Assembly (NCBI RefSeq): GCF_900113055.1
Contig: NZ_FONZ01000001.1
Location: forward strand, 496,001-560,000
DNA length: 64,000 nt
Source: Flavimobilis marinus
GTDB lineage: Bacteria > Actinomycetota > Actinomycetes > Actinomycetales > Cellulomonadaceae
Reading direction: 5' to 3'
Position 1 is the stretch's first letter. Every line of letters starts with the position of its first letter. Made by a program: the position numbers and the translations under genes. Shown one piece after another: positions 31,249-40,066 of the stretch. The notes beneath the pieces are model-generated. The model ran no database searches, had not been told where the DNA came from, and saw only the letters and a list, made by a program, of their open reading frames with translations.

Positions 31249-32684
31249 GACTCCTCCTCGATGATGCGGATCTCGCCGGCGCCGCCCTGGAGGTCCAGGA
31301 CGACGGTGGGGGTGGCGCCGGCCTCGACGTCCGCGCTCGCGAACGTGAGTCCCGGGTGCAGGACGCCGTCCTGGGTCTTGCGGACCTCGCCGTCGCTGTC
31401 GTGCACGGAGACCTTCCCGGCGAGGAGCGCGACGTCGGCCTCCCACGCCGTGCCCTCCGGCACGATCACCTCGAGCTCGCCTGCGCCGAACGACGCCGGG
31501 ATCTCGACCGCGCCCGACCAGGCCGCCGGCAGCTCCCGCAGGTCGATCGTCCAGTTGCCGGCGCCCATGACGTAGCCGTCCTCGGCGCTGGAGACGTTGG
31601 CCGGTGTGAAGGTCGCGTCCCCGACACCGACGCGGGTCGCGTCGCCCCAGTCGAGGTCCACCTGCTGCAGGCCGGCCGTCGGCAGCGCGAACAGGCAGGC
31701 GATGACCGCCCAGAACGACAGGGACCCGCTGGTGCGCCCACGCAGCCCGGCGACGACGATGCCCACGCCGCACAGGCCGATGAACGCGGCGATCGCGGGC
31801 AGGGCGACGGGGCCGTCGTAGGCGCCGGTGCGGCTGAGACCGAGGAGCACCGCGGCCGTGAGGGCCGTGACGCCGAACACGGCACCGACCGTCGTGGCAC
31901 CGGGTCCGCTGCGCGCCGGCACGACCACGGGCGGCGGCACCCAGGCGGGGCCGGGCGCGGCGGCCCAGGTCGGCCTGGTGGCTGCCGGCGGCGCCGTGTC
32001 CGACGTGGTGGCGGACGGGGTCGGGTAGATCGGCGGCGTGGGGTGGGTCGACGTCGTCGGGTAGCCGGACGTCGCGGCCCAGGCTCCGGCGCCGTCGGCG
32101 GCTGAGCCTGCTGCGGGGGTCCACCCCGGTGCGCCGGCGTTCTTCGCCCGCTGGTGGTCGCGGACGGCGACCCAGACGAGCCCGATGATCGCGACGTTCA
32201 CCGCGATCCACACGAGCGCGTTGAACCAGGCCCCCTCGTTCCAGCCGAGCCAGTCCTGGCCGCCCCAGGTGATGCCGAGGACGAAGGCCAGTCCGGCACC
32301 GAGCACGGCGCCGTCGAACCGGCCCTGGAGGGTCTCCTCGGCGTGGATGCGCCCGTCCTTCTCCTCCGGCAGGAGGACCCAGGCGAGGGCGTAGACGACG
32401 AAGCCCGCGCCGGAGACCAGGAGCGTGAGTGCCAGGAGGCCGCGCACGACCGTGACGTCGATGCCGAGGCGGCGGGCGATGCCACCCGCGACGCCACCGA
32501 ACCATCGGTCCTCGGTGCGGACGATGCCCTGGCGACGGATCGTCGCGAAGAACTGCTGCAGCCCGGGCGTCGCTGCGCCCTGAGGGCCGGGTGCACCCTG
32601 CGGGCCGGCTGCGCCCTGCGGTCCAGGGGCGCCCTGAGGATACGGTGCGCCGGTCTGGCCGGTCGCGGAGTCGTTCTCGTTCAT
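31245..32684 (-). CDS. PspC-domain membrane protein with toast-rack-like C-terminus
   Basis: A 479-residue envelope protein. After a Gly-Pro-Gln-Gly collagen-like stretch (residues about 17-38) comes a PspC domain (RWFGGVAGGIARRLGIDVTVVRGLLAL), several membrane segments, a Pro/Thr linker, more membrane segments, and a C-terminal beta-rich region (VMGAGNWTIDLRELPAAW...GAGELEVIVPEGTAWE...GAGEIRIIEEES) resembling the LiaF/toast-rack domain. Proteins of this architecture sense or buffer envelope stress. It is divergent from a PspC histidine kinase, and the 170 bases between hold phased repeats. Confidence 0.85.
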   Translation of the reverse strand: MNENDSATGQTGAPYPQGAPGPQGAAGPQGAPGPQGAATPGLQQFFATIRRQGIVRTEDRWFGGVAGGIARRLGIDVTVVRGLLALTLLVSGAGFVVYALAWVLLPEEKDGRIHAEETLQGRFDGAVLGAGLAFVLGITWGGQDWLGWNEGAWFNALVWIAVNVAIIGLVWVAVRDHQRAKNAGAPGWTPAAGSAADGAGAWAATSGYPTTSTHPTPPIYPTPSATTSDTAPPAATRPTWAAAPGPAWVPPPVVVPARSGPGATTVGAVFGVTALTAAVLLGLSRTGAYDGPVALPAIAAFIGLCGVGIVVAGLRGRTSGSLSFWAVIACLFALPTAGLQQVDLDWGDATRVGVGDATFTPANVSSAEDGYVMGAGNWTIDLRELPAAWSGAVEIPASFGAGELEVIVPEGTAWEADVALLAGKVSVHDSDGEVRKTQDGVLHPGLTFASADVEAGATPTVVLDLQGGAGEIRIIEEES

Positions 32685-32716
32685 GGCTCCAGCCTGCGCT
32701 CCCGACCATGCCGCCG

Positions 32717-32804
32717 ACCATCAGGCATCCCCCTGATCCGACCCTGATCTGCGTCGGTGGCGCCCGGCCCGGGACGGGGGAGCGACCCTGACCCGACCCT
32801 GGTC
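32717..32804. promoter_or_regulatory. Helically phased repeats between the PspC genes
   Basis: CCCTGATC at 32731-32738 and 32742-32749 (11 bases apart) and CCCTGACC/CCCTGGTC at 32786-32793 and 32797-32804 (again 11 apart) form two tandem pairs. The pairs themselves are 55 bases (five times 11) apart, so all four sites face one side of the helix. An inverted copy (CATCAGG) lies at 32719-32725. Probably the binding site of the LuxR-type regulator encoded at 34132. Confidence 0.6.
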
Positions 32805-32854
32805 ATGGCGTGCGAGGGTGGTCGACAGGCCTCGGGACAGAGGAAGATCGATCC

Positions 32855-34135
32855 ATGGCCTCCCCGACGCTCGCCCCGCCCGACCGGCTGCCGCTGCGCC
32901 GGCCCGAGAGCGGTCGCTGGGTCGGTGGCGTCGGGGCCGGGCTGGCCGTCCACCTCGACGTACCCGTGGCCGCGGTGCGCGCGGTGCTCGCGCTCCTGGC
33001 GCTCTCCGGCCCGGTCGGCCTCGCGCTCTACGTGTTCTGGTGGGTGTCGATCCCGTCCGGGGACGCGGCCGACGTCGCGCGCGACACCGCGCCTGCGGCT
33101 CGCAAGAAGCTCAGCCGTGGCCTCGTGGTCGAGCGGGCCCGGGCGCTGCCGCTGACCGACGTCGCGGTCGCCGTGCTGCTGCTCGCTGGCGCCGTGCTGC
33201 TGGTCGCCTCGCGGAACGGGATGCGCGTCGACGTGCGGTGGGTGCTGCCGGTGCTCGTCGTCCTCGCGGGCGTCGGCCTGGCCTGGAGCCAGCTCGACAA
33301 GGTGGAGCGCGGGCGCCTGCTGTCGGGCGGGCGCACGCCGGGCGGCCTGGTGCGCCTCGTGGCCGGCGTCGTGCTCGTGCTGGTCGGGGTGCTCCTGCTG
33401 GTCGGGCGGGGGGAGCCGGTGGGTGCGCTCGTGACGTCCGGCGCGGCGGCGGTCGCGGTGCTCGGCGGCGTGGCGATCGTGCTCGCTCCGTGGTGGCTGC
33501 GGCTCGGCGCCCAGCTGCGCTTCGAGCGCGAGGCGCGGGCGCGCGAGTCCGAGCGGGCCGACATCGCGGCGCACCTGCACGACTCCGTGCTGCAGACGCT
33601 CGCGCTGATCCGGCGCGGCTCGGGCGACGCGGACCAGGTCGCCCGGCTCGCGCGCGCGCAGGAGCGGGAGCTGCGCGAGTGGCTGTACAGCGACCGGCCC
33701 GTCGCCGGGACGTCGGTGGCGGCGGACCTGCGCGCGGTGGTCGCCGAGGTCGAGGACGGGCGCGCCGGGCGCGGGGGACCCGCCGTCGCCGTGGACACGG
33801 TCGTCGTGGGCGACTGCGCGCCGTCGGCCACCACGACCGCCCTGCTGCAGGCGACGCGCGAGGCCCTCGTGAACGCCGTGGCGCACGGGGCGCCGCCCGT
33901 CTCGCTGTACCTCGAGGTCGGGCAGGACAGCATCGACGTCTTCGTCCGCGACCGCGGCGACGGCTTCGACGTCGACGCGATCCCGACCGACCGCTTCGGT
34001 GTGCGAGAGTCGGTGCTCGGCCGCGTCCGCCGCCGCGGGGGCGAGGCGACGATCACGAGCAGCCCGGACCGAGGCACCGAGGTGCACCTGCGCGTCCCGC
34101 ACGAGCCGAGCACGGAGAACGGAAGAGGCGCATGA
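32855..34135 (+). CDS. PspC-domain sensor histidine kinase
   Basis: The 426-residue kinase begins with a PspC domain (RWVGGVGAGLAVHLDVPVAAVRAVLALLAL) and has further membrane segments to about residue 215. Then come a HisKA_3 dimerisation/phosphoacceptor helix with His242 in DIAAHLHDSVLQTLALI, and a HATPase domain with N box TREALVNAVAHG and G box RDRGDGFD. The ATG at 32855 has GAGGAAGATCG before it. The stop overlaps the ATG of the response regulator (ATGA). PspC kinases of actinobacteria respond to envelope stress; the signal here is unknown. Confidence 0.92.
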   Translation: MASPTLAPPDRLPLRRPESGRWVGGVGAGLAVHLDVPVAAVRAVLALLALSGPVGLALYVFWWVSIPSGDAADVARDTAPAARKKLSRGLVVERARALPLTDVAVAVLLLAGAVLLVASRNGMRVDVRWVLPVLVVLAGVGLAWSQLDKVERGRLLSGGRTPGGLVRLVAGVVLVLVGVLLLVGRGEPVGALVTSGAAAVAVLGGVAIVLAPWWLRLGAQLRFEREARARESERADIAAHLHDSVLQTLALIRRGSGDADQVARLARAQERELREWLYSDRPVAGTSVAADLRAVVAEVEDGRAGRGGPAVAVDTVVVGDCAPSATTTALLQATREALVNAVAHGAPPVSLYLEVGQDSIDVFVRDRGDGFDVDAIPTDRFGVRESVLGRVRRRGGEATITSSPDRGTEVHLRVPHEPSTENGRGA

Positions 34136-34842
34136 CCGAGCCAGCCACACCGCGCACGCCCCGCACGCCCGACGACGCGGCCGTCCCTGACCTGCCCGTC
34201 GACGTCGTCCTCGTGGACGACCACCTGATGTTCCGCGCGGGCGTGCGCGCCTCGCTCGACGAGCGCGTGCGGGTCGTCGCGGAGGCCGCGACGGTCGACG
34301 AGGCGGTCGAGGTGATCGGCGCGCACGTGCCGCGCGTCGTGCTGCTGGACGTCCACCTGCCCGGCGGCGCGGGGGGCGGCGGGGCCGAGGTCCTGACGCG
34401 CCTCGCGCACCTGCGCGGATCGACGACGTTCCTCGCCCTTTCGGTCTCCGACGCCGCGCAGGACGTCGTCGCCGTCATCCGCGCTGGCGCCCGCGGCTAC
34501 GTGACGAAGGCGATCTCGGGCCCGGACCTGAGCGACGCCGTCGTCCGGGTGGCCGGGGGGGACGCGGTGTTCTCGCCGCGCCTCGCCGGGTTCGTCCTCG
34601 ACGCCTTCGGCACCGCGCCCGCGGACCTCGCCGTGCACGACGACGAGCTCGACCGCCTCTCGGCGCGCGAGCAGGAGGTCATGCGGCTGATCGCCCGCGG
34701 GTTCTCCTACCGCGAGGTCGCCAGCGAGCTGTTCATCTCCATCAAGACCGTCGAGACTCACGTCTCCGCGGTGCTGCGCAAGCTCCAGCTGTCGTCTCGG
34801 CACGAGCTCACGCGCTGGGCGGCGGCGCGGCGCCTGCTCTGA
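34132..34842 (+). CDS. LuxR/NarL-type response regulator of the PspC kinase
   Basis: A 236-residue regulator with a receiver domain (VVLVDDHLMFRAGV, phosphoacceptor Asp73 in VVLLDVHLPGG, conserved Lys in YVTKAI) and a C-terminal LuxR helix-turn-helix (LSAREQEVMRLIARGFSYREVASELFISIKTVETHVSAVLRKL). It is translationally coupled to the PspC kinase. It may bind the phased repeats upstream of the kinase gene and control both divergent operons. Confidence 0.93.
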   Translation: MTEPATPRTPRTPDDAAVPDLPVDVVLVDDHLMFRAGVRASLDERVRVVAEAATVDEAVEVIGAHVPRVVLLDVHLPGGAGGGGAEVLTRLAHLRGSTTFLALSVSDAAQDVVAVIRAGARGYVTKAISGPDLSDAVVRVAGGDAVFSPRLAGFVLDAFGTAPADLAVHDDELDRLSAREQEVMRLIARGFSYREVASELFISIKTVETHVSAVLRKLQLSSRHELTRWAAARRLL

Positions 34843-34866
34843 GAGATCCGGCCTACCATCGGGGCC

Positions 34867-35223
34867 ATGGACATCGCCTACAAGATCATCCTCGTCCTCC
34901 ACCTGCTCGGCTGGGCCATGCTGCTCGGCTCGGTGCTGGCCCACCTGCGCAAGCCGGTCGTGCCGAAGGGAGCGCTGCACGCCGCCCTCACCGCGCTCGT
35001 CACCGGGCTGCTGCTCGTCGGCATGGCGGAGATGGGCGACGGCGAGCTCAACCACGTCAAGATCGGCATCAAGCTGCTCGTGACGATCGTCGTGACGGTC
35101 CTCGTCGTGCTCGGGGTGAAGAAGGGCGACCGCGTGACCAAGGGCTATCTCGGGACGATCCTCGGCCTCGTCGTCGTCAACGTGGCGCTCGCGGTCGTGT
35201 GGGGGACCACGCACGGCGTGTGA
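34867..35223 (+). CDS. Four-pass membrane protein, unknown
   Basis: The 118-residue protein is almost entirely membrane segments (residues about 5-25, 36-57, 65-83, 95-113) with a lysine/aspartate loop between. I do not recognise a named family. TACCAT lies seven bases before the ATG, so it is probably its own leaderless transcript just downstream of the PspC two-component pair. A DUF456 gene follows after 26 bases. Confidence 0.75.
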   Translation: MDIAYKIILVLHLLGWAMLLGSVLAHLRKPVVPKGALHAALTALVTGLLLVGMAEMGDGELNHVKIGIKLLVTIVVTVLVVLGVKKGDRVTKGYLGTILGLVVVNVALAVVWGTTHGV

Positions 35224-35249
35224 CCTGCCGCGCTGCCTAGAGTGAGCCC

Positions 35250-35735
35250 ATGGACTCTGCTCTGCTCGAGGTGCTCGTCGGCCTCGCCATCACGTTCGGG
35301 CTCTTCGGCGTCGTCGTGCAGGTGCTGCCCGGGTCGCTGATCATCGTGGCCGCGATCGCCGTGTGGGCCGTCGTGACCGGAGGGACGGCCGCGTGGGTCG
35401 TGCTTGGGGTCGCCGTCGCGGCGATCGTGGCGTCGGCGATCGGCAAGTACGTCGTCGCCGGGGCTCATCTGCGCCGGGAGAAGGTGCCGGGCTCCGCGAT
35501 CGTCTGGGGCGGCGTGGCCGCCATCGTGGGGTTCTTCGTGATCCCGGTCGTGGGGCTCTTCGTCGGCTTCGTCGGCGGCGTGTACCTCGCCGAGCGCATG
35601 CGCCTCGGGTCGCACCCGGACGCGTGGCGGGCGACGAAGGTCGCGCTCCGGGCGACCGGCCTCACGATCCTCATCGAGCTGGCCGGTGCGCTCGTCGCGA
35701 CCGGCGCGTGGGTGGTCGGGCTCGTCGTCACCTGA
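35250..35735 (+). CDS. DUF456 membrane protein
   Basis: A 161-residue protein with the DUF456 pattern: VVQVLPGSLIIVAAIAVWAV, then GGVAAIVGFFVIPVVGLFVGFVGGVYLAERMR and a final membrane pair. The family is widespread and of unknown function. TAGAGT (35238-35243) six bases before the ATG gives a leaderless start. Its stop codon lies in the loop of a strong terminator hairpin. Confidence 0.88.
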   Translation: MDSALLEVLVGLAITFGLFGVVVQVLPGSLIIVAAIAVWAVVTGGTAAWVVLGVAVAAIVASAIGKYVVAGAHLRREKVPGSAIVWGGVAAIVGFFVIPVVGLFVGFVGGVYLAERMRLGSHPDAWRATKVALRATGLTILIELAGALVATGAWVVGLVVT

Positions 35736-35750
35736 GCCCGACCACCCACG
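35707..35750. terminator. Terminator overlapping the DUF456 stop
   Basis: A perfect 17-bp stem (35707-35723 with 35734-35750), loop of ten bases that contains the stop codon. It also serves the convergent ABC permease gene. Confidence 0.9.
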
Positions 35751-35759
35751 CCCGCCGAC

Positions 35760-36899
35760 TCAGGCGCCGCGCAGCGCGTCGCGCAGGGAGACCCGCGAGC
35801 CGGTCTTGAGCAGCGAGTTGGTGTAGATCTTGCTCGCGAGCGCGACGACGACGGCGGTGGTCGCGAGCAGGATGGTCAGGGAGATCAGCGGTTCCCACCA
35901 CTGGGCCTCGTTGAAGAACATCCGTACCGGCATGCCGACCGGGGCGCTGAAGGGCACGTAGGAAAGCACCGTCATGACGGTCTCGTTGTCCGCGAAGAAC
36001 ACGACCCCGAAGTAGGGGAGCATGACGAGCATCATCGCCGGGGTCATGACCGTCCCGGTGTCCTCCTGACGCGACACGAGCGAAGCGCCGGCGGCGAAGA
36101 TGCTGGCGATCAGCACGAAGCCGAACAGGAAGAACACCACGAACCAGATCAGCGGTGCACTGAGCGTGTCGAGCAGGTCCGTCTGACCCGTGAGGGCGAG
36201 ACCGAGCGCGGCGGTCGCGGCGAGCGCAGCGGCCGATCCGACGCCGATCACCCAGTTGCCGAGGATCTTGCCGGCGAGCAGGGCACGCGCCGGGACTGCG
36301 GCGAGCAGGATCTCGACGATGCGCGACTGCTTCTCCTGGACCGTGTTCTGCACGATCATCGCGCCGGAACCGACGGCGGTCATCATGAACACGAGGCCGA
36401 ACCCGAGGCCGATGATCGAGCGCATGCCCGACGACGTCTCGTTGGGCTCGAGCAGCTCCACCGGGGGCGCGACCGACAGCAGCTGCACGATCTCGGTGGG
36501 CGTGTCGTCGAGCGCGAGGACCGCATAGCCCAGGGGCGTGGAGCCGTCAGGGACGATCGCTGCGTCCACCTCGCCCGAGCGGACGAGGTCCTCCGCGGCG
36601 CCGCGGTCGGTCGCCGGGACCGCCTCGATCGTCTCGGCGTCGCCGAGCACCTCGGCGGTGGAGACGCCCGCGACGACGGCGACCGGCGTCGCGTCGTCGT
36701 CCCCGCCGCCCAGGACGCTCGAGAGCACGATGCCGCCGAGCAGGAGGAGCAGGGTGATGGCGTTGGAGATCAGAAAGGACTTCGAGCGCACCTGCGCGAG
36801 GATCTCGCGCTCGGCGACCAGGAGCGTCGCGCTCCACGGGGACAGGGCGCGCCGGGCGGGACGGGTGGGGGCCGGCTGGGTGGTGGCGAGCGTGCTCAC
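35760..36899 (-). CDS. ABC-2 exporter permease (NatB-like)
   Basis: The 379-residue permease has one N-terminal membrane segment (ISNAITLLLLLGGIVLSSVL), an extracytoplasmic domain (residues about 65-170) and five or so C-terminal segments, the layout of the NatB/YhaP ABC-2 family. The GTG start at 36899 overlaps the stop of the ATPase gene (GTGA). With the ATPase it exports an unknown substrate; Na+ or antimicrobial peptides are exported by relatives. Confidence 0.88.
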   Translation of the reverse strand: MSTLATTQPAPTRPARRALSPWSATLLVAEREILAQVRSKSFLISNAITLLLLLGGIVLSSVLGGGDDDATPVAVVAGVSTAEVLGDAETIEAVPATDRGAAEDLVRSGEVDAAIVPDGSTPLGYAVLALDDTPTEIVQLLSVAPPVELLEPNETSSGMRSIIGLGFGLVFMMTAVGSGAMIVQNTVQEKQSRIVEILLAAVPARALLAGKILGNWVIGVGSAAALAATAALGLALTGQTDLLDTLSAPLIWFVVFFLFGFVLIASIFAAGASLVSRQEDTGTVMTPAMMLVMLPYFGVVFFADNETVMTVLSYVPFSAPVGMPVRMFFNEAQWWEPLISLTILLATTAVVVALASKIYTNSLLKTGSRVSLRDALRGA

Positions 36900-37810
36900 G
36901 CTGCGTCCTCCTCGTTCGTGGTGGGGGAGTCGACGACGATCTCGCGGAAGATCTCGCCGAGGGTGGGCTGGAGGGGGCGGAAAGCGTTGACTCCGCCGTG
37001 GCCGACCGCGGTGCGCAGCACTCCCTCGGCGGTGGCCTTGTCCGACCGGAACACGACGGTCCCGGCGGCGAGCTCGTCGACGACGACGCCGGGAACGGCG
37101 CGCACCCAGCCGGCGTCGGTCGTGGTCTCGAGCTCGTACCGGTCGCCGTGGTGCGCGGCGCGGAGCTCCTCGCGGCTCCCGGCGGCGCGGATCTCGCCAC
37201 CGGCGATGATGACGAGGTCGTCGCACAGCCGCTCGACGACGTCGAGCTGGTGGGAGGAGAACAGGACCGGGATGCCGCGCGCGGCGTGCTCCGCGATCAC
37301 GGTGACGACCTCGTCGACGGCGAGCGGGTCGAGGCCGGAGAACGGCTCGTCCATGATGAGGACGTCGGGGTCGTGCACGAGGGCCGCGGCGACCTGCACG
37401 CGCTGCTGGTTGCCGAGGGAGAGCTCCTCGAGGCGCGACTTGCGTCGCTCGGCGAGCCCGAGGCGATCGAGCAGGTCGTCGGCGCGCTTGGTCGCGGCGG
37501 CCTTGTCGATGCCGTGCAGACGGGCGAGGTAGGCGAGCTGCTCGCTGATCTCCATCTTCGGGTAGAGGCCACGCTCCTCGGGCATGTACCCGAAGCTGCG
37601 CAGCGAGTCGCCCGTGACCGGGGCGCCGTCGAGGGTGACGTCGCCGCCGTCGGAGCTCAGCACGCCGAGGACGATCCGCATGGTGGTCGTCTTGCCTGCG
37701 CCGTTGCCGCCGACGAACCCGGTGAGGCGGCCGCGGGCGACGTCGAACGACACGTCGCGCAGGGCGCGATGGGCGCCGAAGCTCTTGTGGACACCTCTGA
37801 GGCTCAGCAT
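36896..37810 (-). CDS. ABC transporter ATPase (NatA-like)
   Basis: A 304-residue ATP-binding protein with Walker A GGNGAGKTTTM, signature LSLGNQQRVQ, Walker B VLIMDEPFSGLD and the switch histidine SSHQLD, followed by a C-terminal extension. It is coupled to the permease gene by overlap. The ATG has TAGGAG before it. The NarL-type two-component system 127 bases upstream, on the same strand, and the palindrome between suggest that it is regulated by that pair. Confidence 0.93.
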   Translation of the reverse strand: MLSLRGVHKSFGAHRALRDVSFDVARGRLTGFVGGNGAGKTTTMRIVLGVLSSDGGDVTLDGAPVTGDSLRSFGYMPEERGLYPKMEISEQLAYLARLHGIDKAAATKRADDLLDRLGLAERRKSRLEELSLGNQQRVQVAAALVHDPDVLIMDEPFSGLDPLAVDEVVTVIAEHAARGIPVLFSSHQLDVVERLCDDLVIIAGGEIRAAGSREELRAAHHGDRYELETTTDAGWVRAVPGVVVDELAAGTVVFRSDKATAEGVLRTAVGHGGVNAFRPLQPTLGEIFREIVVDSPTTNEEDAA

Positions 37811-37914
37811 GCGGGGCTCCTAGCTCGTGGACCTGGGGCGCAGGATCAGCGCCACGCCTCGAGGCTAGGAGAGCCGGGGTGGTCGGCACCTCCCCGCTGC
37901 GGCGGAACTTCGCG

Positions 37915-37932
37915 CTCCCCCATATGGGGGAG
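37915..37932. promoter_or_regulatory. 18-bp palindrome upstream of the ABC-2 operon
   Basis: CTCCCCCATATGGGGGAG is a perfect palindrome just beyond the end of the response-regulator gene and about 105 bases upstream of the ABC-2 ATPase start. A likely binding site for that NarL-type regulator; an attenuator hairpin for readthrough is the alternative. Confidence 0.6.
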
Positions 37933-37937
37933 GTGCG

Positions 37938-38624
37938 TCAGGACGCGAGACCGTGCTGGTAGGCGAAGGCCACCGCCTGCACGCGGTCGCGCAGGGCGAG
38001 CTTGAGCAGGATGTTCGAGACGTGGGTCTTGATCGTCGCTCGGCCGACGAACAGCGCCTCGGCGATCTCCTCGTTGGACAGCCCCTGGGCGAGCAGCCGC
38101 AGCACCTCGCGCTCGCGCTCGGTGAGGCTCGAGGCCGCGGCGGGCGCGGTGACGGTCAGGGTGGGTCTCGCCGCCTCGGGCACCGTGGCGGGCCCGGCCA
38201 CGGCCCGCTCGATCACGGCGCGCGTGACCTCGGGCGACAGCAGCGAGTCGCCCGAGGCGACGGTGCGGATACCAGCGGCGAGCGCCTCGGGCCGGGAGTT
38301 CTTCAGCAGGAACCCGCTCGCGCCCGCCGTGAGCGCCGCGAGGAGGTAGTCCTCGCGCTCGAACGTCGTGAGCATGAGCACGCAGGCGTGGATCTCGGGG
38401 TCGGCCACGAGCTGCCGCGTGGCTTCGAGGCCCCCCATGCCGGGCATCTCGACGTCCATGCACACGACGTCGGGCGCCGTGGCGCGCACCAGGTCGAGGG
38501 CTTCCTCGCCGGACCCGGCGAGCCCGACGACCTCGAGGTCGGGCTGGAGCGACAGGATGGTGGCGATGCCCTCGCGCATGAGGGCGTGGTCGTCGACGAG
38601 GACGACGCGGACCGGTGCGGTCAT
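37938..38624 (-). CDS. NarL/LuxR-type response regulator
   Basis: The 228-residue regulator has a receiver domain (VVLVDDHALMREGI, phosphoacceptor Asp57 in VVCMDVEMPGMGG, LLKNS) and a LuxR helix-turn-helix (LTEREREVLRLLAQGLSNEEIAEALFVGRATIKTHVSNILLKL). Its ATG overlaps the stop of the kinase gene (ATGA). It probably controls the ABC-2 genes immediately downstream. Confidence 0.94.
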   Translation of the reverse strand: MTAPVRVVLVDDHALMREGIATILSLQPDLEVVGLAGSGEEALDLVRATAPDVVCMDVEMPGMGGLEATRQLVADPEIHACVLMLTTFEREDYLLAALTAGASGFLLKNSRPEALAAGIRTVASGDSLLSPEVTRAVIERAVAGPATVPEAARPTLTVTAPAAASSLTEREREVLRLLAQGLSNEEIAEALFVGRATIKTHVSNILLKLALRDRVQAVAFAYQHGLAS

Positions 38625-39952
38625 CGCGGGTCCGCCGCGAGCGCCGGCGCCGTGGGGAAGCCGGCGCGGACCACGAAGCCGGAGTCCGCACGCGGGCCGA
38701 CGTGGATCTCGCCCGCGAGGCTCGCGACGCGCTCACGCATGCCGGCGATCCCGAGGCCGCCGCTCGGCGCGGGACCGGGGCGTCCGCGCCCGTCGTCGGA
38801 CACCTCGACCTCGGCCCAGCTGTCGGTGTAGCGCAGGCGGACGTGGGTGCGGGTGCCCGGCCCGGCGTGCTTGACCACGTTGGTCATCGCCTCCTGGGTG
38901 ATGCGGAACAGGTTGAGGGAGACGAGCGGGGGCAGCGGACGGGGGTCGCCCACGACCTGGAGGTCGGCGCGCAGGCCGGCGGCCCGGGCGTCGGCGACGA
39001 GCTGGGGCAGCTGGTCGACGCCGAGCGTGGCGGTCGGGGCATCCTCGGGCTCGGCGTCGCGCAGCGTGCCGAGCAGGCTGTAGAGCTCGGCGACGGCGTT
39101 GCGCGAGGACTCCTCGAGCGCCTCGATCTGCTGCTCGGCCTGCGCCGCGTCGACGGCGAGGAGGGCCCGCGCGGCGGCCGCCTGCACGCCCATGAGGGAG
39201 ACGTGGTGGGCGACGGCGTCGTGCAGCTCCCGGGCGATGCGGAGCCGCTCGATCGTCACGGCCTGCCGGGCGGTACGTGCCCGCTCGGCCTCGAGCTCGT
39301 AGGTCCGGCGGTCCGTGACGGCCCGCTGCCGTGCGGCCGCCCAGGCGTGGTTGCCGAACCAGTAGGCGCCCGCGAAGTAGAGCACGTTGATGAGGACCTG
39401 GATGAGCATGTACGCCGCGAAGGGGGTGAGGGCACCGACGCCCGGCCCCTCGAGGTCGATCTCCTGGGTGCTGGCGCGGAAGAATGACGTGAGCAGCCAC
39501 AGCCCCATCGCGGCGATCACGGCGCCGCGGACCCAGACCGCGCGGCGCCGGTCCGGCTCCCACGCGCCGACCGTGTACAGGGCCATGAACAGGGCGATGT
39601 TCGCGATCGTGGTCTCGGGCACGGCGAGCTCGCCGAGCGCCACGAACGCCGCAGCGATCACGAGTGCGACCGCGCTGGGTCGCCGGCGGCGCCAGGTGAG
39701 GGGTAGCACGATCAGCGCGAGCACCGCGATGGACAGCGGCATCCCGGCGGGCTCGGAGTACATCCCGGCTGCGCGGCCGAGCACGAGCGAGCCGACCGAC
39801 GCCCCGAACAGCGCGACGGCGATCCCGACGTCCGCCTGGAGGCCCTGGGCGTCCGCCGCTGGGCGCCGCCAGTCGGGGGAGTCCGGGTCGGTAGGGACGT
39901 GGTCCGCCGGCGCGGCGGAGGGGTGGACTCGTGCGACGCTCACGCCCGTCAC
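38621..39952 (-). CDS. Sensor histidine kinase (HisKA_3 family)
   Basis: The 443-residue kinase has about six membrane segments in residues 45-215, a phosphoacceptor helix with His244 in RIARELHDAVAHHVSLM, and a HATPase domain (ITQEAMTNVVKHAGPG; VSDDGRGRPGP; GLGIAGMRERVASLAGEI). It forms the two-component pair with the regulator downstream. GTG at 39952 is reported; a GTG three codons on (39943) is also possible, since TACGGT lies seven bases before it and would give a leaderless start. Confidence 0.93.
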   Translation of the reverse strand: MTGVSVARVHPSAAPADHVPTDPDSPDWRRPAADAQGLQADVGIAVALFGASVGSLVLGRAAGMYSEPAGMPLSIAVLALIVLPLTWRRRRPSAVALVIAAAFVALGELAVPETTIANIALFMALYTVGAWEPDRRRAVWVRGAVIAAMGLWLLTSFFRASTQEIDLEGPGVGALTPFAAYMLIQVLINVLYFAGAYWFGNHAWAAARQRAVTDRRTYELEAERARTARQAVTIERLRIARELHDAVAHHVSLMGVQAAAARALLAVDAAQAEQQIEALEESSRNAVAELYSLLGTLRDAEPEDAPTATLGVDQLPQLVADARAAGLRADLQVVGDPRPLPPLVSLNLFRITQEAMTNVVKHAGPGTRTHVRLRYTDSWAEVEVSDDGRGRPGPAPSGGLGIAGMRERVASLAGEIHVGPRADSGFVVRAGFPTAPALAADPR

Positions 39953-40066
39953 CGTAACGGTCGCGGACTGCCGGGCGCCTCCCCCACGAGGCGGAGGTGG
40001 TCGTCACAGTCCCGTCGCCGACGCGCGGTCCGCCGTGTCGGTGCGACGACCTACCCTGGAGGGGCT

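Noticed and set aside
30826-32721. A 631-codon minus-strand open frame covering the PspC operon
   Set aside because: Only its last 140 codons are a gene (start 31248). The rest is an Arg/Pro-rich shadow of the PspC gene in another frame.
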